Assembly: GCA_903895695.1 (NCBI GenBank)
Contig: CAITUY010000178.1
Span: forward strand, 62,001 to 126,000
DNA from: an uncultured bacterium
GTDB taxonomy: Bacteria > Verrucomicrobiota > Kiritimatiellia > CAIKKV01 > CAITUY01
Length of the DNA stretch: 64,000 nucleotides
Direction: 5' to 3'
Both the position numbers and the translations under genes were made by a program. A model generated the notes under the pieces. It saw nothing but the letters and a program-made list of their open reading frames with translations, was not told where the DNA came from and searched no databases. Shown in pieces: positions 46,089-56,236 of the stretch (position 1 is the first letter of the stretch; each line of letters opens with the position of its first letter).

Positions 46089-49079
46089 TCAGGCCGGCGG
46101 CGCCGGGACCAGATACCCGGGGAGTCGGCGCCATCCGTCCCAAGGCGGGTCGAAGGTGAGCCGTTGCACAACCTCGCCGGTCGACGGATCAACGGCATCC
46201 ACAATCAACTCGAATGGAAACTCCGCGGGCGGCTGCTCGAAACCGAACAGGGTCCACGGCATGACAGCCGCCAGTTCGCACCCGCCGGGCATGGGCGCGG
46301 CGCAGGCGCGGATCTCCGGCGCACGCTCGACGCGCTCGCCACCCGGCGCGGTGAGGCGAAGGCCGTCCGCCCCGACGCCCCCGGCGCGGGGCACCAGGAA
46401 GGCCTGCCGCTTGGGCACGGGCTGATCGACGGGCGTGCCCGGCTTCACCGGTTGAAAAGCGATCAACTCGATGGCTGTGCCCAGCCAAGGCTCCGCCAGG
46501 TTCGGTCTCAGGTTCGGCTCGTGGAAACGGGCGAACAACAGCAGCCCGTTCGCGCCGGTCGCGAGTTTCACCTCGGCCACGAGGCGGTCTCCGTGAGTAA
46601 TGCGGCGCGCGGGGACCCGGGCCAGCGCCGCGCCGATGGCCTCCGGGGCCACCACGCCCGCCAGGCGCGGAGCCGCCCAGCGACACGTCGTGCTCTCCAA
46701 GACCAAACCACGAGCCGGCACGGCGCCCGACCCGGTCGGCTCGCTGTCGAGCCAGAACGCGCGCGTCCCCCGGCGCACTTTCATGCCAATGCGCTCGGTG
46801 ATCTCCTCGCCGGGCTGAAGCGCGTAGGCGATCCGCTTCACGCTCGGGCGTCCCGCAGCGCCTTTCGGCCCGCTGGCCAGCCGCACAACGCCCTTGCCCG
46901 CGGCGCGGCCAATGTTCGTCAAGGTGACGGTGAACTCCGCGCGCCCGCCGGCCTCCACGACCTCCGCCGGCGTGACCAACGTGATCCGCGTCCGGACGAC
47001 CGGCACCCCGGCGGCGGGCAGGGGAAAGCGCCGGACGTAGTCCTCATAGGTCCGCGGTCGGTCCGCGACCAGACGCGGTCCCGCGGCGCGCCAGTCGAAC
47101 GGCCGGAAGCCGGCCCGCAGGGCCGGCGAATCGGGGCGCAGGGAAAAATCGCCGCCCGCGGCATCCGTGAAGAGCGGGTCGGCGATTACCGCTCCCGTAT
47201 TCTGGCCCGCGGACAGCAGGGCCGCCAGCGACTGGCCGTTAAAACTGAAGGGCGTCCCGTCGAGCGACCAGAACAGGTTGTCGGCAACCGTGTCGTAGGC
47301 GGCGTCCCAAACGCCGCCCGGTACGCGACCGTTGGCGGCAACGACCACGTTGCGGCGGAACAGGGTCGTGCGGTGCGTCTCGCGCTTGCCAAGGCAGAGG
47401 TGATCCGCCTGGCTGAGCGCGAAGATATTGTGCTGTACGAGATTATCCCGGCCGTAGTGCGTCGAGAAGGAGGCCTTCTTCGTCCCGTAGACGAGGTTCT
47501 TCTCGATGCGCATCTCCGAACTCCCCTCATCCGGGTAGATGCCCCACGCCCCATAGCCGTAGCACGAAATATCATGAATGACGTTGCCGCGCAAGACCGT
47601 GCCTGGCTGCTGGCCAAGCGTGTAGATGCCGCCGTTGTCACTCAGGATCTCGCGGTGGTTGATATGGTGGATGTGATTGTTCTCGATCCGGTTGGCCATG
47701 GTGCGCGTCGGGGCGTAGCCCCAGGTCCAGCCGCAGGAAATCCCGGTGTAGTTGCAGTTGAAAATGCGGTTATGAAAAAGCCGGTTCCATCCGCTGTTGC
47801 CAACCCAGATGCCGATGGCACTGGGATAAATATGCCCGCAGTCGCGAATTGTGCAATCGGCGACGGTGGTCGCGATGGCCGGGAAATCGCCGGCCATCGG
47901 TTTGCCGACCGCGGTTTCGTGCGGATCCGACTTTTCATGGCCGATCTTGATGCCCCCGCCGCCGGCGTCATGGAAGGTGCAGGCGGCGATGACGTTCTCC
48001 GTGCTGCCCGCCAACACCTCGAGGCCGTAACCGTTCACATGCGCGATCGTGCAACCATAGAATGCGCACGACTCCGCGCCTTCAAGCACGATGGCCCCGG
48101 GCACGCCCCAGGCCGCCTGAATATAGCCCGGGCAGTCCGGAGGCAGTTCCCAGTGCTGGTGCGCAAAGACAAGATTCTCGAATTGCAGGTGGCCGACCCG
48201 ATGCGTCCCCTCCCCTTGCACGCGCACCAGTTCGGTCAACCGGGGCGCCACGATGACGGCATTCTCCAGCGTCTCTTGCGGCAGCGGCAGGTAGAAGAGC
48301 CGGCCGGCCAGACAGTCCAAATACCACTGGCCGGGCGTGTCGAGGGCTTCAAAGACATTCTCCACAAAGTAGCGGGCGAACTCACCACGCTCGTCGCGCA
48401 GGCTGCCCAGGCTCTTGGCATGGAAGTGCGCAAGGCCCGCGGTTTCGTCAATCGCCTTGAAGCGGTGATGCGTGTCGAACCAGAGCTGGTAGGATACCAG
48501 TTCCACATGCTCCCAGTTCTTCCAGCGACGAATCTCACCCGGTGCGAAGTTCGCGCGATCGGGGCCGTTGCCCCAGTTGAAACCCGAGTCGGAATGATCC
48601 GCCAGGCCGGTGAAACGATAGAACCCGGTTTTCGGCAGACGCGGGCGCTGACGGGGCGAATCGTTCACGTACAGCCGCGTGAAGCTCCACTTGCCGGAGG
48701 CGACCTCCGGCAGGTCGGCGATCCAGCAGCGCAATCCGTTATGGTCGGTCTCCTTCCAGCCGGCGATGCGCCGCCCGCCGCTGATCGTCGGCGAGGCCCC
48801 GTCCGCGGCCACATAACGAATCGGGCAAGCTGCCGTGCCACCGTCTTCCGGCGTGAAGCGCAGGGTTTCCGCCAACTCATAAACACCGGCGGCAACCGTG
48901 ACCGTTACGGGAAGGTCGCGTCCACGGCGTTCGGCCTTGCAGCGCCGGACTGCGTCCCGCGCCCCGGTCAAAGTGGCCAGGGGACCGTTCGCGCCATCGG
49001 CGGACAGCGCCGCGGCGGTTCCCGACGCGCCGTCATTCCCGGCGGGTGAAACATAAAGTCGCAGACTTGCTTCAGGCAT
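46089..49079 (-). CDS. Right-handed parallel beta-helix protein, paralogue of 10511-13609
   Basis: This 996-residue protein has the same plan as the protein at 10511. It opens with LYVSPAGNDGASGTAAAL, then the shared blocks FTPEDGGTAACPIRYVA, GRRIAGWKE, RQRPRLPKTGFYRF, NVFEALDTPGQWYLD, YTGISCGWTWGYAP and GGIYTLGQQPG. An Ig-like domain (EFTVTLTNIGRAAGKG) and a carbohydrate-binding-like end follow. Probably a lyase or glycosidase scaffold of unknown specificity. No signal peptide is seen. It is the first gene of the beta-helix - unknown - esterase operon. Confidence 0.8.
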   Translation of the reverse strand: MPEASLRLYVSPAGNDGASGTAAALSADGANGPLATLTGARDAVRRCKAERRGRDLPVTVTVAAGVYELAETLRFTPEDGGTAACPIRYVAADGASPTISGGRRIAGWKETDHNGLRCWIADLPEVASGKWSFTRLYVNDSPRQRPRLPKTGFYRFTGLADHSDSGFNWGNGPDRANFAPGEIRRWKNWEHVELVSYQLWFDTHHRFKAIDETAGLAHFHAKSLGSLRDERGEFARYFVENVFEALDTPGQWYLDCLAGRLFYLPLPQETLENAVIVAPRLTELVRVQGEGTHRVGHLQFENLVFAHQHWELPPDCPGYIQAAWGVPGAIVLEGAESCAFYGCTIAHVNGYGLEVLAGSTENVIAACTFHDAGGGGIKIGHEKSDPHETAVGKPMAGDFPAIATTVADCTIRDCGHIYPSAIGIWVGNSGWNRLFHNRIFNCNYTGISCGWTWGYAPTRTMANRIENNHIHHINHREILSDNGGIYTLGQQPGTVLRGNVIHDISCYGYGAWGIYPDEGSSEMRIEKNLVYGTKKASFSTHYGRDNLVQHNIFALSQADHLCLGKRETHRTTLFRRNVVVAANGRVPGGVWDAAYDTVADNLFWSLDGTPFSFNGQSLAALLSAGQNTGAVIADPLFTDAAGGDFSLRPDSPALRAGFRPFDWRAAGPRLVADRPRTYEDYVRRFPLPAAGVPVVRTRITLVTPAEVVEAGGRAEFTVTLTNIGRAAGKGVVRLASGPKGAAGRPSVKRIAYALQPGEEITERIGMKVRRGTRAFWLDSEPTGSGAVPARGLVLESTTCRWAAPRLAGVVAPEAIGAALARVPARRITHGDRLVAEVKLATGANGLLLFARFHEPNLRPNLAEPWLGTAIELIAFQPVKPGTPVDQPVPKRQAFLVPRAGGVGADGLRLTAPGGERVERAPEIRACAAPMPGGCELAAVMPWTLFGFEQPPAEFPFELIVDAVDPSTGEVVQRLTFDPPWDGWRRLPGYLVPAPPA

Positions 49080-49191
49080 GTGGCTTCTCCCGATTACGAC
49101 CGGCGGATCTCACGAAGACCGGCCGAGTATGTGTTCATTAGCGGAGGCGGTCAAGCCGGGCGGCAGGCCGTGGGCGGCTCGAACGATGGGC

Positions 49192-50094
49192 TTATCTCAG
49201 CCACCGCTGCAACGGATCCCGCAGCACGGCGAGCATAAGCACGGCCAGGCTCAGCAGGAAGCCGATGATCTTGGCCGGGTTGAGGCGTTCGGCATAAACG
49301 ACGGTCGTGAGCGCCACTCCCCCGACGAGGGCGATGCCCTGGGTCAACGGAAAGGCCACGACGGTCGGCAGGCTCATCCCGTTCAAGAAGAGCAGATTAC
49401 CGAACCCCGCGCAACCGCCCGCCAGCAGGCCGACGCCCCACTCCCGGGCCGTGAAGCGCAAACTGCGCGTCTGGGCGGCATGGGTCAAAACCGCCAAAAG
49501 CAAGCCGCTGCCGAAGTAAAGGGTCGCCAGACCGGCCGCGCTGCCCTCGTGGAAAAGCGTGTCCTTGAGTTTTGCACCGAATTGGAAGGCGCCGTTCATC
49601 AGGAATACGGCCGCCAGCAGGGGCCAGAACGCCCGGGACCGACTCTTCACGTCTTCCGCCGCGCCCCGCATCCCGCGCTGCAGCACCACCACGATCAGGA
49701 GGAAAAGTACGATCAGCACGCCGTCCAGCGCCCGAAAGGATTCCCCCAGGACGAACGGAGCCAGGAGGATGGGTACGAGGAGCGACAGGTTGAGCATCGT
49801 CCAGGAAACCGATGCCGGACCCAGGGTATTCACCTGGACGAATAAGACGAGGGAACCGAATGACAGTACTCCCATCACCCCGCCCAACGCCCACAGCCGG
49901 GGGTTTTCCCAGGCAGTCGCCTCGCAGAGGGCACGGCCGCCGGCCAGGACCGTGGCGACCAACAGGAAGACGACGGAAAAAGCCATCGGGCGGCAGCGAT
50001 TGACCGCGGCCATCTTGTAGCTCAAGCCGAGTCCTGCCAGAAAGAGGCCCGCCAGGATTACCATCAGGACAGGCAGTGAAATCAGGGCATGCAT
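49192..50094 (-). CDS. EamA/DMT-family membrane transporter
   Basis: This 300-residue protein has about ten evenly spaced hydrophobic helices in two repeats. The second repeat contains GLLAGGCAGFGNLLFLNGM and ALVGGVALTTVVYAERLNPAKIIGFLLSLAVLML, the typical EamA end with its conserved ERL. A drug/metabolite-transporter-type permease is likely; the substrate is unknown. The ATG at 50094 gives a start at the first helix (MHALISLPVLMVILAG). It lies between the beta-helix operon and the fab operon and appears monocistronic. Confidence 0.8.
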   Translation of the reverse strand: MHALISLPVLMVILAGLFLAGLGLSYKMAAVNRCRPMAFSVVFLLVATVLAGGRALCEATAWENPRLWALGGVMGVLSFGSLVLFVQVNTLGPASVSWTMLNLSLLVPILLAPFVLGESFRALDGVLIVLFLLIVVVLQRGMRGAAEDVKSRSRAFWPLLAAVFLMNGAFQFGAKLKDTLFHEGSAAGLATLYFGSGLLLAVLTHAAQTRSLRFTAREWGVGLLAGGCAGFGNLLFLNGMSLPTVVAFPLTQGIALVGGVALTTVVYAERLNPAKIIGFLLSLAVLMLAVLRDPLQRWLR

Positions 50095-50184
50095 GAACGG
50101 TTCGCAGGGCGCGAGAGGACTGAGGCTGGAGCCGGAAAAACGGCGAGGCACGAGGCGACTTGCCCCTGCCCCGCCTGCGCGCAT

Positions 50185-50205
50185 CCGGAACCAAATTCCG
50201 GTTTT
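50185..50205 (+). terminator. Short hairpin with T-run, downstream of fabF
   Basis: ccggaa, loop ccaaa, ttccgg, then tttt on the + strand. It lies just beyond the fabF stop, in the gap before the DMT gene. The T-run is on the strand opposite to both neighbours, so a terminator role for the fab operon would rest on the stem alone. Confidence 0.3.
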
Positions 50206-50215
50206 CCCGCCTGCC

Positions 50216-51454
50216 TCAGACGGCCTTCAGCACTAGCGCGCAGTTATGCCCGCCGAAGCCCAGCGAGTTGTTCAGGCAGGTCTTGATCCTGACCTCGCGT
50301 GCCTGGTTCGGCACGTAGTCGAGATCGCAGTCGGGATCGGGAGTCTCGTAGTTCATGGTCGGCGGAATCACGCCCCTCGACAGGGCCAGCCCGCAGATCA
50401 CGCTTTCGATGCCGCCGGCCGCGCCCAACAGGTGACCGGTCATGGACTTGGTGGAACTGACCATAACCTTCTTGGAGTGCGCGCCAAGCGCCGTCTTGAT
50501 CGCGGCGGTCTCGTTCTTGTCATTGAGCGGCGTGCTGGTACCGTGGGCATTGACATAGTCGATCGACTCGGGCGTCACCCCGGCATCGGCGATGGCCTTG
50601 CCCATGGCGCGGGCCGCGCCTTCGCCGCCCGGTGCAGGCGCCGTAATATGGCTGGCATCGCAGGTTGCCCCGTAGCCGGCCAACTCGCAGTAGATCCTCG
50701 CCCCGCGCTTCCGCGCGTGCTCGTACTCTTCCAGGACGACAATGCCCGACCCGTCACCCATCACGAACCCGTCGCGGTTCGCATCGAAGGGGCGGCTGGC
50801 TTTCTCGGGCGCGTCATTGCGCGTGCTCATGGCGCGCATGGCTGAAAAACCCGCGATCCCGATCGGCGTGATCGCCGCCTCGGTGCCGCCGGCGACCACG
50901 GCGTCGCACTCGCCGCGCTGGATCAACCGCAACCCCTCGCCGAGCGAGTGGGCGCCGCTGGCGCAGGCCGAAACCACGCAGAAGTTCGGGCCTTTCAGGC
51001 CGAGATCGATCGCGATCATGCCCGAGGCCATGTTCACGATCATCATGGGAATCATGAACGGAGAACAGCGGTCCGGGCCGCGCGTCGTCAGCACCGTGTG
51101 CTGGTCTTCGAACACGGCAATGCCCCCGATCCCGGACCCGACCAGACAACCCATGCGGTGGGGATCCTCGTTGGCCATGACCAGCCCCGAATCGATCATC
51201 GCCAGCTTGGCCGCCGCCACCGCGTAGTGGCAGAAGGGATCCATGCGGCGTTGTTCTTTCTTCGGGATGAACTTGTCGATGTCGAATTCAATCACCGGGG
51301 CGGCGATCTGCGTCGCCATCTTGGACGCGTCAAAGCTGGTAATACGGCGAATGCCGCTGTAGCCGGTACAAAGCCGCTTCCAGAAGATCTCAAGGTCGCA
51401 CCCCAACGGCGAGACCACCCCCATACCGGTAACCACTACTCTGCGTGTTTGCAT
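50216..51454 (-). CDS. fabF: Beta-ketoacyl-ACP synthase II
   Basis: This 412-residue condensing enzyme elongates acyl-ACP with malonyl-ACP. The catalytic triad is visible: Cys164 in VSACASGAHS, His304 in VNAHGTSTPLNDKNE and His341 in SMTGHLLGAAGG. AAGGAG stands 7 bases before the ATG at 51454. It is the last gene of the minus-strand fatty-acid operon, 91 bases after acpP. Confidence 0.97.
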   Translation of the reverse strand: MQTRRVVVTGMGVVSPLGCDLEIFWKRLCTGYSGIRRITSFDASKMATQIAAPVIEFDIDKFIPKKEQRRMDPFCHYAVAAAKLAMIDSGLVMANEDPHRMGCLVGSGIGGIAVFEDQHTVLTTRGPDRCSPFMIPMMIVNMASGMIAIDLGLKGPNFCVVSACASGAHSLGEGLRLIQRGECDAVVAGGTEAAITPIGIAGFSAMRAMSTRNDAPEKASRPFDANRDGFVMGDGSGIVVLEEYEHARKRGARIYCELAGYGATCDASHITAPAPGGEGAARAMGKAIADAGVTPESIDYVNAHGTSTPLNDKNETAAIKTALGAHSKKVMVSSTKSMTGHLLGAAGGIESVICGLALSRGVIPPTMNYETPDPDCDLDYVPNQAREVRIKTCLNNSLGFGGHNCALVLKAV

Positions 51455-51545
51455 GGCTGACTCCTTCACGTGCGCAAGCCTGGTCCGAAGTCGAGACAGA
51501 AACGGGGAGATGTTGCCATCTCCCCGATCCCTTCAATCCGTTGTC

Positions 51546-51785
51546 TCAGGCGTCAAAACCCTTGCTCTTGAGATAGTCGATCACGCCGCCGACCGTCGTC
51601 AGCTTCTCGGCGTCTTCATCCGGGATCTCGGCGCCGAATTCCTCTTCGAACGCCATGACCAATTCGACCGTATCCAACGAATCCGCCCCCAAATCCTCGA
51701 TGAAGGACGCTTCGCGCGTGACCTGCTCCGCATTCACGCCGAGCTGTTCGACGATGATGTCCCTGACTTTATCCTCAAGCGCCAT
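51546..51785 (-). CDS. acpP: Acyl carrier protein
   Basis: This 79-residue acidic protein has the phosphopantetheine site Ser36 in [20 protein letters not shown]. It carries growing acyl chains for the Fab enzymes encoded on both sides. Length and the four-helix pattern are normal. It lies between fabG and fabF, the usual bacterial order fabD-fabG-acpP-fabF. Confidence 0.97.
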   Translation of the reverse strand: MALEDKVRDIIVEQLGVNAEQVTREASFIEDLGADSLDTVELVMAFEEEFGAEIPDEDAEKLTTVGGVIDYLKSKGFDA

Positions 51786-51814
51786 TGTATGTCTCCTTCG
51801 TTATGGTTTCTATC

Positions 51815-52561
51815 CTACGCCGTCACCATTCCACCGCAGACTGTGAGAACCTGGCCTGTCATGTACGAGGAGGCATCGCTCGTAAGAAACAAGACCACGT
51901 TCGCCACATCCTCCGGCGTGCCGAACCGGCCCATCGGAATGGCATCCAGCATCCTCTTGCGGACATCCTCGGGAAGCCCGTCGGTCATCCGGGTCTGGAT
52001 AAACCCGGGTGCCACGGCATTCACGCGAACGTTTCGCGAGGCAAGTTCCTTCGCTGCCGACTTCGTCAGCGCGATGACCCCGGCCTTTGACGCTGCGTAA
52101 TTACACTGCCCGGCATTGCCGATCAAGCCAATAATTGAGGCAATATTGACGATGCAACCCGTCCGCTGCTTCATCATCGGACGCGCCACCGCCTTGGTGA
52201 ACAGGAAGGTCCCCTTCAGGTTCACGGAGATGACGGAATCCCAGTCCTGTTCAGACATGCGGATCATGAGCGTATCCTTGGTGATACCCGCGTTATTGAC
52301 CAGGATATCAACCTTTCCGAGCGCCTCGATCGCCCCGCTGACCACGGTATCGACCGCGGCCGCGTTGCTTACGTCCGCCTCGAGGCACTTCACCTTGCGC
52401 CCGGCCGCTTCCACGATCGCCGCTGTTTCGGCCAGCCATTCCGCCTTGAGATCGCACAACGCGATGTCGGCGCCTTCGCCGGCCAGCTTCTTCGCAATCG
52501 CCTGACCGATACCGCGCGCGGATCCGGTCACCAACGCCACTTTTCCGTCCAACATACCCAT
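51815..52561 (-). CDS. fabG: 3-oxoacyl-ACP reductase
   Basis: This 248-residue SDR enzyme reduces beta-ketoacyl-ACP with NADPH. It has the cofactor loop TGSARGIG (12-19), NNAG (89-92) and the catalytic set Ser142, Tyr155 and Lys159 (NYAASK). The start at 52561 has AAGGAG at 9 bases; the next ATG at 52555 would have poor spacing. It is 13 bases downstream of fabD. Confidence 0.97.
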   Translation of the reverse strand: MGMLDGKVALVTGSARGIGQAIAKKLAGEGADIALCDLKAEWLAETAAIVEAAGRKVKCLEADVSNAAAVDTVVSGAIEALGKVDILVNNAGITKDTLMIRMSEQDWDSVISVNLKGTFLFTKAVARPMMKQRTGCIVNIASIIGLIGNAGQCNYAASKAGVIALTKSAAKELASRNVRVNAVAPGFIQTRMTDGLPEDVRKRMLDAIPMGRFGTPEDVANVVLFLTSDASSYMTGQVLTVCGGMVTA

Positions 52562-52574
52562 GATTTCGTTCTCC

Positions 52575-53504
52575 TTACGCGTTCAACGCCGCCACGGCCT
52601 TGTCCAAGGTCGCGACATCCTGAATGCTCACCGCCGCCGCATCCTTGTCGATGCGCTTGATCAGGCCGGCCAGTACCCGGCCCGGCCCGCACTCGACGTA
52701 CTCCGTCACTCCGGCCCGCTTGAGCCACTCGACGCCGGAAACCCATTGCACCGATGACGTCACCTGCCGGACCATTGCGGCCTTGATGCTGGCGGGATCC
52801 CCGTGCGGCTGGCCGGTCACGTTTGACACCACCGGCACGCCCGTCGGCGCGAACGACACGCCGGCCAGGAGCGTCTCCAGCCGGGTCGCGGCCGTCGCCA
52901 TCAGAACCGAATGAAAGGCCCCGGCCACAGGCAGCGGCACGGTCTTCTTCGCCCCGGCGGCCTGCGCCAGTTTCTCGGCCTCGCCGATCTTGGTTTTGTC
53001 GCCGGAAAGCACGATCTGCTCGGGCGAATTGATGTTGGCGATCTGGACCCCGGCCTGGGCGCACACCTTCTCGAGTTCGGCCATGGGCAGGCCCATGACG
53101 CTCACCATGCCGCCCTGGCGTTCGTTGCAGGCTTCCTGCATGAACTGGCCGCGGGCCCGCAAGATCCTTACCGTGTCCTCGAACGAAAGCGCCCCCGCCA
53201 CGTGCAACGCCGTCCACTCGCCGAGACTCAGCCCGGCCAGCCCCGCCGCCTGCAAACCCGGTACGCGATTCTTGAGCGCCGTGTAACAGGCCACGCTCGT
53301 GACGAAGATCGCCGGCTGGCAGTTATCGGACTTGGTCAACGATTCGATCGGGCCTTCCGCGCAAAGCTTCAACAAGTCGAACCCCATCACCGCGCTGGCT
53401 TTGTCGAAGAGCGCCCGGCACTCCGGAAACGCCTCGGCCAGATCCTTGCCCATGCCCACGAACTGGGCCCCTTGTCCGGCAAATACGACTGCACGCGTCT
53501 TCAT
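52575..53504 (-). CDS. fabD: Malonyl-CoA:ACP transacylase
   Basis: This 309-residue protein opens with the family signature [18 protein letters not shown] and carries the nucleophile Ser93 in [10 protein letters not shown] and the active His in [10 protein letters not shown]. It loads malonyl groups on ACP. It lies between fabH (49 bases away) and fabG in the fab operon. Confidence 0.97.
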   Translation of the reverse strand: MKTRAVVFAGQGAQFVGMGKDLAEAFPECRALFDKASAVMGFDLLKLCAEGPIESLTKSDNCQPAIFVTSVACYTALKNRVPGLQAAGLAGLSLGEWTALHVAGALSFEDTVRILRARGQFMQEACNERQGGMVSVMGLPMAELEKVCAQAGVQIANINSPEQIVLSGDKTKIGEAEKLAQAAGAKKTVPLPVAGAFHSVLMATAATRLETLLAGVSFAPTGVPVVSNVTGQPHGDPASIKAAMVRQVTSSVQWVSGVEWLKRAGVTEYVECGPGRVLAGLIKRIDKDAAAVSIQDVATLDKAVAALNA

Positions 53505-53553
53505 GCTTGATTGTCTCCCCGGCGGCGTCCTGCCGCGCTTGACTGGCTTGCCC

Positions 53554-54567
53554 CTACCAACGCATCACGGTGGCGGCCCACGTGAAGCCCCCGCCAAATG
53601 CCACGAGTACCACGACATCACCTGCCTTGATCCGGCCGGCGCGAACCGCCTGGTCGAGCGCCAACGGTACGGAGGCCGCAGAGGTGTTGCCGTAGCGGTC
53701 AAGATTCACAAAAAAACGTTCCGGCGGCAGGCCCAGCCGGTCGCGGATAGCCTCGATAATGCGGATGTTGGCCTGATGCGGGATCACGCAGGCCACGTCG
53801 TTCACGGTCAACCCGCACTGCTCGAGCGCGCGGCCGGCCGCTTCGCCCATGCTGCGTACGGCGTGCTTGAACACCTCGCGTCCCACCATCTTCATATAGT
53901 GGAGCCGTTGGTCGACCGTCTCGTGCGTGGTCGGGGTACGACTGCCCCCGGCCGGAATATTCAAGAGCTCTGTCAGGGACCCGTCCGACCCCGTTACCGT
54001 GGCCAGGATGCCGCGTTCACCGTCGACTGCCCGGAGCACGACCGCTCCGGCCCCGTCGCCGAAAAGCACGCAGGTGCCCCGGTCCTGCCAGTCGGTCACG
54101 GAACTCAGCTTCTCCGCGCCGATGACCAGGGCGGTCTTGATCGTCCCGGCCAGCAGGTACTGCCGCGCCGTATCGACGGCGAACAGGAAGCCCGAGCAGG
54201 CGGCTTCGAGGTCGAAACACGTCGCATGTTTCGCCCCGATCCGTTTTTGGACGAAACACGCCGTGTTGGGGAACGGCATATCCGGGGTGACCGTCGCCAC
54301 GATGAGCAGGTCCAGCTCCTCGGCTTTCACTCCGGCGGATTCCAACGCCCGCAGGGCCGCCTCGGACGCCATGTCGGACGTGGCCTCGTCCGCCCGGGCG
54401 ATATGCCGCTCGCGGATGCCGCTGCGCGTCACGATCCACTCGTCCGTCGTGTCGACCATCTTCTCGAGTTCGGCGTTGGTCAGCACCCGTTCCGGCGCGT
54501 AAGAGCCCGTGCCCACGATTGCCACCCGTCTCCCGGGAACGGCCGCCGTCTGATTGGTTGTGTTCAT
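53554..54567 (-). CDS. fabH: Beta-ketoacyl-ACP synthase III
   Basis: This 337-residue protein initiates fatty-acid synthesis by condensing acetyl-CoA with malonyl-ACP. The catalytic triad is Cys124 (DLEAACSGFLF), His264 (VIPHQANIRI) and Asn294 (RYGNTSAASV). The ATG at 54567 overlaps the plsX stop (ATGA). A longer reading to 54831 exists but lies within plsX, and the chosen start already gives a slightly extended N-terminus. Confidence 0.97.
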   Translation of the reverse strand: MNTTNQTAAVPGRRVAIVGTGSYAPERVLTNAELEKMVDTTDEWIVTRSGIRERHIARADEATSDMASEAALRALESAGVKAEELDLLIVATVTPDMPFPNTACFVQKRIGAKHATCFDLEAACSGFLFAVDTARQYLLAGTIKTALVIGAEKLSSVTDWQDRGTCVLFGDGAGAVVLRAVDGERGILATVTGSDGSLTELLNIPAGGSRTPTTHETVDQRLHYMKMVGREVFKHAVRSMGEAAGRALEQCGLTVNDVACVIPHQANIRIIEAIRDRLGLPPERFFVNLDRYGNTSAASVPLALDQAVRAGRIKAGDVVVLVAFGGGFTWAATVMRW

Positions 54568-55568
54568 GCCTTGTCCAGTTTCTTGATCTCGTCGACTATG
54601 TGATGGGTGACGTGATGACCGATCGATTCGCCCGCCACGCGCACGGCGTGATAGACGGCGTGCGACTTGGAGGACCCGTGGGTCTTGATGCACACGCCAT
54701 TCACGCCGAGCAAAGGAGCTCCGCCATATACGTCGGGATCCATCTTCTGTTTCATCGCCTTGAGCGCCCCGCGCAGCAGGATCGCGCCCAGGATGCGCAC
54801 CGGGTTGCGCTTGAACTCTTCCTTCATCCACTGCCCGATCACGCGGGCCAAGCTCTCGCTGGTCTTCAGCACGGCATTGCCCACGAAGCCGTCGCAGACC
54901 ACGACATCGACCTCGCCGCTGAATAGGTCGTGTCCCTCGACGTTTCCGCGAAAGTTCATGGATGTCGCCTTGAGCAATTGGAAGGCCTCGCGGGTCAACT
55001 CGTTGCCCTTGTTCTCCTCACCGCCGACACTGAGAAGCCCTACCACGGGGGTCGCCTGGCCCAGGATTTCGCGCGAATAGATCTGCCCCATCACCGCGAA
55101 CTGCACCAGTCGATGCGGCGTGCAGTCCGGGTTGGCGCCCACGTCCACCAGCACGAACGGCTTCTTGCGGGTCGGCATTACCGCGGCGATCGCCGGCCGC
55201 TCCACGCCGTCCAACGTTCGCAGTTTCAGCGTGGCCGCCGCCACCAACGCTCCCGTATTGCCGGCCGAGACGACGGCATCGACCTCGCCGTCGCGCAGCA
55301 TGTCCATGGCGCGGCACATGGACGAATCCCGCTTGCGCCGCACCGCCTGGGCGGGCGCCTCGTTCATCGCGATCACCTCGCCCGCATGACGCACCTCAAG
55401 CGCCGCCGGCACTTTCCCGTACCGGCCCAGTTCGGCCCGAACCGCCTCCTCCTGGCCCACCAGGATCAAGCGTTCAAGCCCTGGCAGCCGCCGGGCAGCC
55501 TCCACAGCGCCCTTGACGATTTCGTGCGGGGCGTGATCGCCCCCCATGGCGTCAACGGCAATGCGCAT
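54564..55568 (-). CDS. plsX: Phosphate acyltransferase
   Basis: This 334-residue protein makes acyl-phosphate from acyl-ACP for phospholipid synthesis. The N-terminal signature MRIAVDAMGGDHAPHEIVKG is diagnostic, with AGNTGALVAAATLKLRTLDG and FVGNAVLKTSE as further family blocks. It lies 7 bases after rpmF and overlaps fabH, the conserved rpmF-plsX-fabH order. Confidence 0.97.
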   Translation of the reverse strand: MRIAVDAMGGDHAPHEIVKGAVEAARRLPGLERLILVGQEEAVRAELGRYGKVPAALEVRHAGEVIAMNEAPAQAVRRKRDSSMCRAMDMLRDGEVDAVVSAGNTGALVAAATLKLRTLDGVERPAIAAVMPTRKKPFVLVDVGANPDCTPHRLVQFAVMGQIYSREILGQATPVVGLLSVGGEENKGNELTREAFQLLKATSMNFRGNVEGHDLFSGEVDVVVCDGFVGNAVLKTSESLARVIGQWMKEEFKRNPVRILGAILLRGALKAMKQKMDPDVYGGAPLLGVNGVCIKTHGSSKSHAVYHAVRVAGESIGHHVTHHIVDEIKKLDKA

Positions 55569-55575
55569 ACGGCGC

Positions 55576-55758
55576 TCAGTCTGCCTGAACGGTCAGCACC
55601 TGCCGGCCACGGTAGTACCCGCACGAGGGGCATACGCGGTGTGACTGCTGCGACGCGCCGCACTGCGGGCACGGCTTGATCGTCATCACCTTGGCCTTCT
55701 TCAGCGCGCGGCGAGTGCGGATCTTACTTTTGGATTTTTTCCTTTTAGGTACGGCCAT
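55576..55758 (-). CDS. rpmF: 50S ribosomal protein L32
   Basis: This 60-residue basic protein starts MAVPKRKKSKSKIRTRR and carries the zinc-binding pairs CPQC and CPSC with the YRGRQV ending. It overlaps the upstream YceD-like gene by 14 bases. Confidence 0.97.
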   Translation of the reverse strand: MAVPKRKKSKSKIRTRRALKKAKVMTIKPCPQCGASQQSHRVCPSCGYYRGRQVLTVQAD

Positions 55759-56236
55759 GCTCAGTCCTTTCCCTCACGTCCAGGCTGTCGAAGACCGACC
55801 CTATTGGTTCGGTCGTCTCCGTACAACCACACTGCTCCCGGTTTCGATTTGCGCCGCACCGGGGACAAAGACCGCGACAGGCGGACTGACACACCGGGTA
55901 CGTCGGAAAGGCGAGGATAATAGATTCACGCACTTCCCCCGTCAAGTCCACGGGCGAATGGAGATCTTCCAGCTCCTGCTCGTAGAAAAACGAGCCGTCC
56001 CGGACGTCCGTCTCAAAAGGCGTGGCGCACCGCGAACAGGCAAAGCGGATCCGGGCCGCGACTTCGCCGGTCACGATCAACTCCCGGCCCGCCAGCTGCA
56101 CATTCAGCTCATAGCGGATGGGCCCGGCCGCCTGGGCTTCCTCGTCGGCCGGCAGACCCAGCGCTTCGGATGGTTCCTCGCCCTCCAAGTCGTCGCCATC
56201 GGTCGCGATGCGGGAAGGCTCAATGATGATGGCCAT
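55745..56236 (-). CDS. yceD: DUF177/YceD family protein
   Basis: This 163-residue protein precedes rpmF, as yceD does in most bacteria. It shows the family Cys pairs: CSRCATPFE near residue 70, then CRGLCPRCGANRNREQCGC. YceD is linked to large-subunit/rRNA metabolism in other organisms. The ATG at 56236 overlaps the coaD 3' end by 17 bases. Confidence 0.9.
   Translation of the reverse strand: MAIIIEPSRIATDGDDLEGEEPSEALGLPADEEAQAAGPIRYELNVQLAGRELIVTGEVAARIRFACSRCATPFETDVRDGSFFYEQELEDLHSPVDLTGEVRESIILAFPTYPVCQSACRGLCPRCGANRNREQCGCTETTEPIGSVFDSLDVRERTEHGRT

Noticed and set aside
44886..49049. Very long open frame on the + strand (1387 codons)
   Set aside because: It runs antisense through the beta-helix gene and the 491-residue gene, has low-complexity Arg/Pro/Ala/Gly-rich sequence and no family motif. 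It is a product of high GC and codon bias on the other strand.
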